64,000 nucleotides of DNA, taken from an uncultured Varibaculum sp. (GTDB taxonomy: Bacteria; Actinomycetota; Actinomycetes; Actinomycetales; Actinomycetaceae). Location: contig NZ_CABTZZ010000002.1 of assembly GCF_902489465.1 (NCBI RefSeq), positions 1 to 64,000 on the forward strand. Direction: 5' to 3'. A model generated the notes under the pieces. That model saw only the letters and a program-made list of their open reading frames with translations, ran no database searches and was not told the origin of the DNA. Positions 55,675 to 64,000 of the stretch are shown here, in pieces. Each line of letters begins with the position of its first letter. Position 1 is the stretch's first letter. The position numbers and the translations under genes were made by a program.

Positions 55675-56895
55675 TTAAAATACCCGGGATCCGCGTTTGT
55701 AAACTTCCATCGGATTCAAATGGGCATCAGTAACTAAAAGATCAGCAAATTTGCCGGGAGCCACCTGCCCCAATTGGGGGTTTCCTAAGATTTTTGCCCC
55801 TTGCGCCGAAGCACAATACACCGCATCTACCAGTGGGATTCCTGCCTTATGCGCTATCTTCACCTGGTTGATGAGGTGAGAGGTTCCGCCCGCGAGCCCT
55901 CCGCCGCGCTGACTCAAAGTTGCTACGCCCTCTTTAACGGTTACTGCTTGCCCCCCGAGGACGTAGTCGCCGTCTCCCAGCCCCGTAGCGGCCATCGCGT
56001 CGGTCACGAATACCATCTGTTCGCGTCCGATCAGTTCATATACGTTGCGTACTAAAGAAGGAGCCACATGGACACCGTCGGCAATGAGTTCGACAATCAC
56101 TCCGCCCCCGGCCGCATCCGCCAAGATCTCCGGAACCGGTCCGGGATCGCGGTGATGCATGGGCGCCATTCCATTAAACAGGTGAGTTACCGTGGCATGC
56201 GGGCAGCGGGCATGCGCCGAATGCTGCAGAGTTTGCCGCACTTCTACCAAGGCGTCCCGCATCTTCTTAGAACTGGTATCGGTATGGCCAAAGGAAGGCA
56301 CTGCCCCACCCGCAATCAAGGCTTCGGCCACTCCGGAAGGTCCCATGGCATAAGGTTTTTCCGGAGCGAAAGTCATCGACACCGCATACCCCCGGGAGGC
56401 AATCAGCAGCTCGCGCGCTAAGGGTTCATTAGGGGCTTGAATATGCGCGGGATCTTGAGCGCCACAATGCCCCTGAGCAATGAAGGGACCTTCAAAATGG
56501 ATACCCGCGAGTTTACCTGCCGCGCACATCCCGGCTAATAATTCGGCTTTCTCCCGCAACACCATCGGTGATTGCGTAACCAGCGAGGCTACCAGCGAGG
56601 TAGTGCCCCAGCGTAGATGTTCAGCCACCGCTGCCAGGGCTTGGTTTTCGGACTGGATATCCGGGAAAGACACGCCCCCGCCCCCGTGGCAGTGGACGTC
56701 GATCAACCCCGGCAATACGTAGCGATCGTCACTTGGAGCGGTGGCTGCCAGTATTTCGTCACCGAAACCAGCGTCTTTAGCCGCAGTTGATTCGCCTATC
56801 CAAACAATGGCGTCTCCGGAAACTACCACTGCCCCATCGGTAATGATGCGGTTGGTGGTTACTACTCGTCCGCGGATGGCAAATACTTCATTCAT
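55675..56895 (-). CDS. nagA: N-acetylglucosamine-6-phosphate deacetylase
   Basis: 406 residues, amidohydrolase superfamily. Metal-binding HxH is in DVHCHGGGG, the bridging Glu in HFEGPFI, His residues in SFGHTD and THLFNGM, and the catalytic Asp in VTDAMAATG. It deacetylates GlcNAc-6-phosphate in amino-sugar use and wall recycling. No nagB is adjacent, so the pathway is completed elsewhere. Start ATG at 56895. Confidence 0.94.
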   Translation of the reverse strand: MNEVFAIRGRVVTTNRIITDGAVVVSGDAIVWIGESTAAKDAGFGDEILAATAPSDDRYVLPGLIDVHCHGGGGVSFPDIQSENQALAAVAEHLRWGTTSLVASLVTQSPMVLREKAELLAGMCAAGKLAGIHFEGPFIAQGHCGAQDPAHIQAPNEPLARELLIASRGYAVSMTFAPEKPYAMGPSGVAEALIAGGAVPSFGHTDTSSKKMRDALVEVRQTLQHSAHARCPHATVTHLFNGMAPMHHRDPGPVPEILADAAGGGVIVELIADGVHVAPSLVRNVYELIGREQMVFVTDAMAATGLGDGDYVLGGQAVTVKEGVATLSQRGGGLAGGTSHLINQVKIAHKAGIPLVDAVYCASAQGAKILGNPQLGQVAPGKFADLLVTDAHLNPMEVYKRGSRVF

Positions 56896-56935
56896 AGCTG
56901 CAATGCTCCTGCCCGATAAGTTGTTTTTTCATGGC

Positions 56936-57634
56936 TTAAAACAGGCGCGATTCGGCGTCGTCTACTCCTCGCATCGTATCGTAATCCAAGGTTAGACAGC
57001 GAATCCCCCTATCTTCGGCAAGGGTTCTGGCCTGCGGTTTGATTACTTGCGCCGCAAAAATCCCCCGCACTTCCGGCATAATCGGATCCCGGGAAAGCAG
57101 ATCTAGATAGCGGGTGAGCTGCTCTACCCCATCAATTTCTCCGCGCCGCTTCACTTCTATGGCTACGTGATTGAGCTCAGGGTCAAAAACCAGTAAATCG
57201 ACCGGACCTACCGCGGTGGGGTATTCTCGCCGAATTAACTTCCATCCGGTTCCCAGAATATCTGGGACTTGCGCCGCCAGCAGCTCTTGTAAGTGCGCCT
57301 CTACCCCGTCTTTTTGCAGTCCCGGATCTATTCCCAACTCACAACTGGTTTCCGAAAAGATCTCTCCGATCCGCAGTTTTAGCTGATCCCCAGTTTTTGC
57401 TGATTCTACTAACCAAATCTGTTCTATGTCGGCGGCTTCGTCTTCGGGCGGTACCGGTAATTCTTCGATAGTAGCCGGCCCTGCCATCCAGTTAAGGGGT
57501 TTATAGGAGCCCCCATCACAGTGAATAAGCACCGAAGAATCGGCTTTCACCATGATCATTCGCGGTGCCATCGGTAAAAACGAGGTGAGGCGACCGCTGT
57601 ATTCGACGGAGCAGTTAGCGAAAAGTACGCGCAT
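56936..57634 (-). CDS. nucS: Mismatch endonuclease NucS (EndoMS)
   Basis: 232 residues. An N-terminal DNA-binding domain is followed by a RecB-like nuclease domain with [24 protein letters not shown], giving the PD-(D/E)xK residues. It ends in DDAESRLF, resembling the C-terminal beta-clamp-binding tail of actinobacterial NucS. NucS cuts both strands at mismatches in bacteria that lack MutS/MutL. It lies 40 bases upstream of nagA. Confidence 0.95.
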   Translation of the reverse strand: MRVLFANCSVEYSGRLTSFLPMAPRMIMVKADSSVLIHCDGGSYKPLNWMAGPATIEELPVPPEDEAADIEQIWLVESAKTGDQLKLRIGEIFSETSCELGIDPGLQKDGVEAHLQELLAAQVPDILGTGWKLIRREYPTAVGPVDLLVFDPELNHVAIEVKRRGEIDGVEQLTRYLDLLSRDPIMPEVRGIFAAQVIKPQARTLAEDRGIRCLTLDYDTMRGVDDAESRLF

Positions 57635-57704
57635 GGGAATCTATTCTAGATCATCGGAAAATCTGGTTCACCCGGTCATTTCTTGCGTTATTTTGCAAGC
57701 AGCT

Positions 57705-58127
57705 TTATCCCCAGGATTGGGGAATTTCCCGGGGAGGCGCCGCCTCTGCCCAGGATACGAGGCCGGCGTGGTCGTCCTCGGAAAGGAACAACCAGAAACG
57801 ATGGGTATCTACCGTTACCGGTACTGCCACGTTGCGTATCCCTTTTTTGGACAGGTAGTTGTGGACTTTCCCTAGCTCTATTTGCCGGCGCGGCCAAGTC
57901 TTGTCGGGACGGAAAGACAGACCTGCCGCTTTATACCAGCTTAAAGACTCGGCCTCATATACTGCGCAGCCCTCGGTCCATCCGGAGGTTACGTCCGGTC
58001 GGTAGGAGCACAGAAAAGCCCCTCGCCGGTAGAGGCGATTCATACGCCACAAAAAATAGGCGGCGATTAAAGCCACTAGGGCGGCAATCACCAAAATGAT
58101 TAGCAGAAGAACTTTTAGCGCCGTCAT
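57705..58127 (-). CDS. DUF2550 family membrane-anchored protein
   Basis: 140 residues. One N-terminal transmembrane helix (about 3-25, VLLLIILVIAALVALIAAYFLW) is followed by a soluble domain starting RRGAFLCSYRP and containing TWPRRQIELGKVHNYLSKKG. DUF2550 proteins commonly lie next to atpC in actinobacteria, and the gene here follows atpC by 37 bases. The function is unknown. Confidence 0.82.
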   Translation of the reverse strand: MTALKVLLLIILVIAALVALIAAYFLWRMNRLYRRGAFLCSYRPDVTSGWTEGCAVYEAESLSWYKAAGLSFRPDKTWPRRQIELGKVHNYLSKKGIRNVAVPVTVDTHRFWLFLSEDDHAGLVSWAEAAPPREIPQSWG

Positions 58128-58164
58128 GGCCTAACTATATCGCCTATAGCCAAATCTTTTCGAT

Positions 58165-58421
58165 TTACAGCCCGTCAACTACGATGGTCACCTTATCTTC
58201 ATCAACGGAAACAAATCCGGGAACTATTTCAAAAACCCGGGCATCCGGGTCATTTTCTTTCATCCCCACTTTAACTTTTCCCGCGGTAATGGTACCTAAA
58301 AAAGGCAGGTGTCCAGGTAAAATCCCCAGTGAGCCTTCGGTAGTGGGCAGGGAGACGAATCCCGCCTGCCCACTAAACAGCTCCCCCGAGCGGGTCACTA
58401 CTTTAACCGAAAGCAAATTCA

Positions 58422-58422
<1 letters not shown>
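58165..58422 (-). CDS. atpC: ATP synthase epsilon subunit, short form
   Basis: 85 residues from ATG at 58422, overlapping the atpD stop by one base (TAATG); upstream in-frame codons to 58452 lie inside atpD. The N-terminal beta-sandwich is present (VVTRSGELFSGQAGFVSLPTTEGSLGILPGHLPFL), ending just after EDKVTIVVDGL. The C-terminal helical hairpin that inhibits ATP hydrolysis in many bacteria is missing. It couples the central stalk to the c-ring. Confidence 0.9.
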
Positions 58423-59894
<1,472 letters not shown>

Positions 59895-60818
59895 CTAGCG
59901 ACCAGCGGCCAAGGCTTCGGCCCCGCCGACGATCTCCGTTATTTCAGTAGTAATTTCTGCCTGACGTGCATTATTAGCCAGGCGGGTATAACGCTCAATC
60001 ATGTCCTGAGCATTATCGTTGGCAGTGTGCATCGCGGTTTGCCTGCTGGCTAACTCGCTGGCAGCTGCCTGCAGCAACGCCGAGCGAATCCGCGAACGCA
60101 CATACATAGGTAAGATCTGGTCAAGAACTGCCTCGGGGCTAGGCTCAAACTCGTATAGCGGAGGTACTTTGCCCTGGGGCGTATCCAGGTTAATATCCAT
60201 CTCTTCGGCTTCTTCTTCCGAGATGACCTCCAGTGGCAACATCTTGCGTACTATCGGAACCTGTTTGACCATATTCACGTAGCGGGTAAACACCAGGTAG
60301 ACCTCACAGACCCCCTCATGAATCACGTCCGCCAAAAAAGTGTCGGTAAGAACGTCGGCGATCTCGTAAGATTGCTCGATGGTCGGAGAATCCGAGTTAC
60401 CGCTCCAGGATCGTTCCACCGGAACCCCGCGGAACCGAAAGTAACTTTCTGCCTTGCGTCCATAGCTATAGAGCACCGGTTCTTTACCTTGCTCTTTGAG
60501 CTGATCCACCAGTTTCTCGGTTTCACGAAGAATAGAGGCTGAATAAGCACCGGCTAGACCGCGATCAGAAGTCACGCACATAACCGCTACCCGGTCAGTA
60601 TCCGTACGCTCTCGTGTTACCGGATGATCGAACGAAGAGTGAGCTGCTAAAGCCGCCAAAGCCTGCGTGATTGCCGTATCGAAGGGCGTGGACTGAGTGG
60701 CAGCTTCGCGAGCCTTTCCGATACGCGAGGCCGCGATCAGCTCCATAGCATGGAAGACCTTGCCCAGCGTCTGCGTGGCCTTGATCTTCTGCTTATATAT
60801 CCGCTGCTTTCCGCTCAA
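59895..60818 (-). CDS. atpG: ATP synthase gamma subunit
   Basis: 307 residues, the rotating central stalk. The N-terminal helix begins GKQRIYKQKIKATQTLGKVFHAMELIAASRI, and the C-terminal helix has QTAMHTANDNAQDMIERYTRLANNARQAEITTEITEIVGGAEAL, the family signature. It starts 2 bases after the atpA stop codon. Confidence 0.98.
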   Translation of the reverse strand: MSGKQRIYKQKIKATQTLGKVFHAMELIAASRIGKAREAATQSTPFDTAITQALAALAAHSSFDHPVTRERTDTDRVAVMCVTSDRGLAGAYSASILRETEKLVDQLKEQGKEPVLYSYGRKAESYFRFRGVPVERSWSGNSDSPTIEQSYEIADVLTDTFLADVIHEGVCEVYLVFTRYVNMVKQVPIVRKMLPLEVISEEEAEEMDINLDTPQGKVPPLYEFEPSPEAVLDQILPMYVRSRIRSALLQAAASELASRQTAMHTANDNAQDMIERYTRLANNARQAEITTEITEIVGGAEALAAGR

Positions 60819-60820
60819 GG

Positions 60821-62476
60821 TTAATCCTTTTTATCTTTCTTGTTGTGGCGATCTACCACCAGTTTTTCGTTATCACGCTCAGCTTCGGAAACTTCTTCGG
60901 GAATGTTAACTTCTGAGTCCAGCACTCCCTGGGAAGAAACGAAACCGCTGCGGAACTTCTCGACCGCTGCTTTTAGAGCCTCTTCCGTATCGGAATCGAA
61001 CTGCCCGGTTTCTTTAATCTTGGCGGGTACATCCGAATTGGCATGCAAATAGGCAAGCATTTCCGACTCGAAGCGGTGAACATCAGATACCTCGATATCA
61101 TCTAGATAGCCGCTGGTTCCTGCCCAAATCGAGCAAACCTGATCCTCGACCTCGTAGGGAGTAGCCTGGGGCTGCCGCAGCAATTCCATCAGCCTTGCAC
61201 CCCGGGTGAGCTGCCTCTTGGTGGTGGCATCCAGATCGGAAGCGAACATCGCGAACGCCTGCATATCCCGGTACTGTGCCAAAGTAATCTTCAAAGTGCC
61301 GGAGACTTTCTTCATCGCCTTGACCTGCGCGTCGCCGCCTACACGAGAAACCGAAATACCTACATCCACTGCCGGACGTTGGTTGGAGTTAAACAGATCC
61401 GACTGTAAGAATATCTGTCCGTCCGTAATCGAAATGACGTTGGTAGGAATATATGCCGACACATCATTGTCTTTGGTTTCAATCAAAGGCAATCCGGTCA
61501 TCGAGCCTCCACCCAGTTCATCAGAGAGCTTGGCACAGCGCTCCAGGAGACGGGAATGTAGGTAGAAAACGTCACCGGGGTAGGCTTCGCGCCCCGGCGG
61601 ACGGCGTAGCAATAGGGAAACGCTACGATAGGCTTCTGCTTGTTTGGAAAGATCGTCAAAAATAATGAGGACGTGCTTACCCTGGTACATCCAGTGCTGG
61701 CCGATAGCGGAACCGGTGTAGGGTGCCAGATACTTAAACCCGGCTGAGTCAGAAGCAGGCGCCGCCACGATAGTGGTGTATTCCATGGCTCCGGCGGCCT
61801 CTAACTGACCGCGTACACTGGCGATGGTGGAACCTTTTTGTCCCACAGCAACATAGATGCAACGTACCTGCTTATTGGGGTCGCCGCTTTCCCAGTTCTT
61901 TCGCTGGTTAAGCACGGCGTCAATCGCAATCGCAGTTTTACCGGTTTGGCGATCTCCAATAATCAACTGCCGCTGACCCCGCCCAATCGGAATCATGGAG
62001 TCGATGGCTTTCAGGCCGGTCTGCAGGGGCTCGTGCACGGATTTACGCATCATCACCCCGGGAGCCTGTAGCTCCAAGACCCGGCGTGCTTCAATATCTT
62101 GAATCTCGCCCAGGCCGTCTAGGGGCTGCCCCATGGGATCAACAACGCGCCCTAGATACCCGTCACCCACTGGAACGGATAGTACCTCTCCGGTACGGCG
62201 CACCGGTTGTCCCTCTTCAATACCTGAAAAGTCGCCCAGCACAATTGCGCCAATCATGCGGTCTTCTAGGTTCATTGCCAATCCGGTAGTGCCATCGGCG
62301 AACTTGAGAAGCTCGTTCGCCATTGCCCCCGGCAAGCCCTCGATCTGCGCGATACCATCAGCCGCCATCACTACATGCCCGATTTCGTCCTCGGTAGAGC
62401 GAGTGGGCTCATAGGAGCTTACGAAGTCCGCGAGGGCGTCACGAATCTTCTCCGGTTGGATTTGAAGTTCAGCCAT
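60821..62476 (-). CDS. atpA: ATP synthase alpha subunit
   Basis: 551 residues from ATG at 62476; the frame extends upstream to 62557 but that overlaps atpH. The P-loop is [18 protein letters not shown], and [17 protein letters not shown] is the signature region. The last 30 residues are charged (KKDKKD end), as in other actinobacterial AtpA. It is the non-catalytic nucleotide-binding subunit of F1. Confidence 0.99.
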   Translation of the reverse strand: MAELQIQPEKIRDALADFVSSYEPTRSTEDEIGHVVMAADGIAQIEGLPGAMANELLKFADGTTGLAMNLEDRMIGAIVLGDFSGIEEGQPVRRTGEVLSVPVGDGYLGRVVDPMGQPLDGLGEIQDIEARRVLELQAPGVMMRKSVHEPLQTGLKAIDSMIPIGRGQRQLIIGDRQTGKTAIAIDAVLNQRKNWESGDPNKQVRCIYVAVGQKGSTIASVRGQLEAAGAMEYTTIVAAPASDSAGFKYLAPYTGSAIGQHWMYQGKHVLIIFDDLSKQAEAYRSVSLLLRRPPGREAYPGDVFYLHSRLLERCAKLSDELGGGSMTGLPLIETKDNDVSAYIPTNVISITDGQIFLQSDLFNSNQRPAVDVGISVSRVGGDAQVKAMKKVSGTLKITLAQYRDMQAFAMFASDLDATTKRQLTRGARLMELLRQPQATPYEVEDQVCSIWAGTSGYLDDIEVSDVHRFESEMLAYLHANSDVPAKIKETGQFDSDTEEALKAAVEKFRSGFVSSQGVLDSEVNIPEEVSEAERDNEKLVVDRHNKKDKKD

Positions 62477-62504
62477 GAATTTGCCTTTTCCTAACGTTCC
62501 GGTA

Positions 62505-63335
62505 CTACCCGGCCAGTTTCTGCTTTGTTTCTTGAATGATGGTGGCCAAGGAGCCATCGAAAATTTGGGAACCCACCCGAACTTTCATGCCCCCTATCAC
62601 CGAGGGATCTATGCTCACCTGTAGGTGAATGTTTTTTTGATAACGCCGTGACAAGATATCCCGCAGGCGCTCAGCTTGGGCATCTGCAAGCGGGGTTGCC
62701 ACCTGCACCGTTGCTACCAGAGTATCGCCGGCTGCTGCCAGATCACGACGCATATGACGCAAGTTTCCAGTTAAGGATACCGAGTCCTCCAGCTTGCTAT
62801 CGCGGTTTACAGCACTCACCGCCCGCAGAGCCAGAGTTGTAGCCGGACGCGACAAACTGGAACCAAAAAGCTCTTTTAGTAAGCGCACCCGATATTTTGG
62901 CTCGCGATTGCGATCAGAAAGCGCTGAGCGTACCTGCTGATTAGATCGCACGAATCGTTCCAAAGAAAATATTTCGTCCGCGATCTCGATAGCCTTACCC
63001 TCAGTCTGAGCACCGCGTTGTACTGCGTATTCACCGAGAGTTTCAATCACGGTGGGCAGTTCTTGGGCACTGGGAGCTGCGCTAAGAGCGCCCTCTACGG
63101 TTGTAAGTGCAACCTCTGACAGGTTTTCGGCCAAGGCTTGAAGCAACCTGACCCGATCCTCCAGGTTACGAGCCGGATCGGTAAGCGCCAATGCAATCCT
63201 AGATGAGCCTTGCACCAAGTCAGATAGCACAAAGAGGTCATCCGCCCAGTCGTAACAAGTCTGGGCAGTCATGCCCGTTTGCCGGGCTAAAACCGCTTTG
63301 CCCTGCTCTAGAGCTTGCCTACTGGATGCGCGCAT
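62505..63335 (-). CDS. atpH: ATP synthase delta subunit
   Basis: 276 residues, longer than the roughly 180 of E. coli, as in many actinobacteria. The C-terminal part has the delta/OSCP signature region ([47 protein letters not shown]). It joins the peripheral stalk to F1. It abuts atpF with a one-base overlap. Confidence 0.96.
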   Translation of the reverse strand: MRASSRQALEQGKAVLARQTGMTAQTCYDWADDLFVLSDLVQGSSRIALALTDPARNLEDRVRLLQALAENLSEVALTTVEGALSAAPSAQELPTVIETLGEYAVQRGAQTEGKAIEIADEIFSLERFVRSNQQVRSALSDRNREPKYRVRLLKELFGSSLSRPATTLALRAVSAVNRDSKLEDSVSLTGNLRHMRRDLAAAGDTLVATVQVATPLADAQAERLRDILSRRYQKNIHLQVSIDPSVIGGMKVRVGSQIFDGSLATIIQETKQKLAG

Positions 63336-63892
63336 TATTTCCTAACACTTTCCTTTTCGCAGGAGGCTTCCAGTTGATCCAAAAAACGGTCAATTACCCG
63401 TGCAGATAGATCCCGATCCGTCAACTGTTCGCCCACAATATTCTCTGCCAGTTCTGCAGCCAGCATCCCGACCTCAGTCTTAAGAGAAATTTCTGCAGCC
63501 TGCCGATTAGCTTCCACCTGCCGCTGTGCCTGGGCGTTAATACGCTCAGCTTCCTCGCTAGCTTGGGTTTTCGCTTCGGCCACAATCCGCTTGGCGCTCT
63601 CTTGTGCCTCCGAGCGGATCTGGGCAGCCTCCTCATGAGCATGCCGCAAAGCCTGTTCCGATTGCGTGTTGGCATCGGCGATTTCTTTCTTCGCCTGCGC
63701 CGCCTTTTCCAGACCATCTTTAATGGTGGTGGCGCGTTTTTCGGTGATCTCTTTGTACTTCGGATACATGAACTTCAATATCACGAAGAAAAAGATCAAT
63801 ATGACTATCGCGGACCAAATCAACTCTGGCAGCGCGGGCAGTAAAACATTGTGTTCACCTGCCCCGTCTGCCTGCTGAATCATGTATAACAT
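63335..63892 (-). CDS. atpF: ATP synthase b subunit
   Basis: 185 residues. One transmembrane helix (about 25-48, LIWSAIVILIFFFVILKFMYPKY) leads into a long charged coiled coil with Ala-rich heptads. It forms the peripheral stalk with delta. Start ATG at 63892, 18 bases after the atpE stop codon. Confidence 0.97.
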   Translation of the reverse strand: MLYMIQQADGAGEHNVLLPALPELIWSAIVILIFFFVILKFMYPKYKEITEKRATTIKDGLEKAAQAKKEIADANTQSEQALRHAHEEAAQIRSEAQESAKRIVAEAKTQASEEAERINAQAQRQVEANRQAAEISLKTEVGMLAAELAENIVGEQLTDRDLSARVIDRFLDQLEASCEKESVRK

Positions 63893-63910
63893 TAAGTTTC
63901 CCTTTTGCGA

Positions 63911-64000
63911 TTAGAACAGGAAGCCAGCAACCAAACCGATTAGCGCCAACGCCTCTACGAACGCGATACCAATGAACATATTGGTGGTCAGACGACCCCC
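63911..64000 (-). CDS. atpE: ATP synthase c subunit (C-terminal part)
   Basis: 29 codons up to the stop are in the window. They encode GRLTTNMFIGIAFVEALA and then LIGLVAGFLF, the second transmembrane helix of the proteolipid ring with the essential proton-carrying Glu in the FVEALAL segment. The N-terminal part and atpB lie beyond the right edge. Confidence 0.95.
   Translation of the reverse strand, partial: GGRLTTNMFIGIAFVEALALIGLVAGFLF

Overview
The window is a chromosomal, housekeeping-rich segment of an actinobacterium. The evidence is an iron-dependent DtxR/IdeR repressor, an HspR/HAIR-controlled dnaK operon, the non-canonical mismatch endonuclease NucS, several actinobacterial families (recognised from memory as DUF3027, DUF2550, DUF4921 and DUF6286), a galactofuran-type ABC export operon, and an F1Fo ATP synthase operon preceded on its 3' side by DUF2550. 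The moderate GC and the gene set suggest an Actinomycetaceae-like organism (Varibaculum, Mobiluncus or Actinomyces relatives). That placement is inference. I saw no tRNA, rRNA, transposase, phage gene or CRISPR array.

Layout. 1-5.7 kb: start of a secreted protein, dtxR, serC, a lone ribbon-helix-helix antitoxin-like gene, a purine permease, a DUF3027 gene and a cold-shock protein. 5.8-11.9 kb: an envelope operon of two TPM-domain membrane proteins and a PspA/IM30 protein. 12.1-16.6 kb: carAB. 16.8-21.6 kb: a six-gene operon for a galactofuranose-containing glycan (GT2, an Alg14/Alg13-like split transferase, glf, ABC permease, ABC ATPase). 21.75-22.12 kb: an intergenic composite repeat of 19-bp units. 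22.2-26.1 kb: fba, a SPOUT methyltransferase, an SDR, pyrE and divergent xthA. 26.1-28 kb: a serine hydrolase and an oversized TetR regulator.

28.3-36.8 kb is a heat-shock block: clpB, then dnaK-grpE-dnaJ-hspR plus one membrane protein. HspR inverted repeats lie before clpB, before dnaK (two) and before a distant hsp20 at 46.1 kb, so regulator and targets sit together. 36.8-45.1 kb: a GNAT acetyltransferase, an aldo/keto reductase, a palindrome-dense gap, pgi, a eukaryote-like double-length pfkA co-directional with a LacI-type sensor that lacks its DNA-binding domain, and icd. 46.9-51.2 kb: a GGCT-like protein, an anchored NTF2-like protein and an Asp23/DUF2273/AmaP/CsbD envelope-stress operon. 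51.4-58.1 kb: DUF4921, an orphan D12-class adenine methyltransferase, an ACT protein, a hydrolase, a small zinc-binding protein, nagA, nucS and DUF2550. 58.2-64 kb: atpCDGAHFE, cut at the end within atpE.

Most of the window is ordinary core genome. The items most worth a second look are the duplicated 19-bp inverted-repeat module at 21.75-22.12 kb, the nested palindromes at 38.4-38.8 kb, the pfkA/HTH-less LacI pair, the giant TPM protein with its palindromic operator-like site, and the long-tailed TetR.
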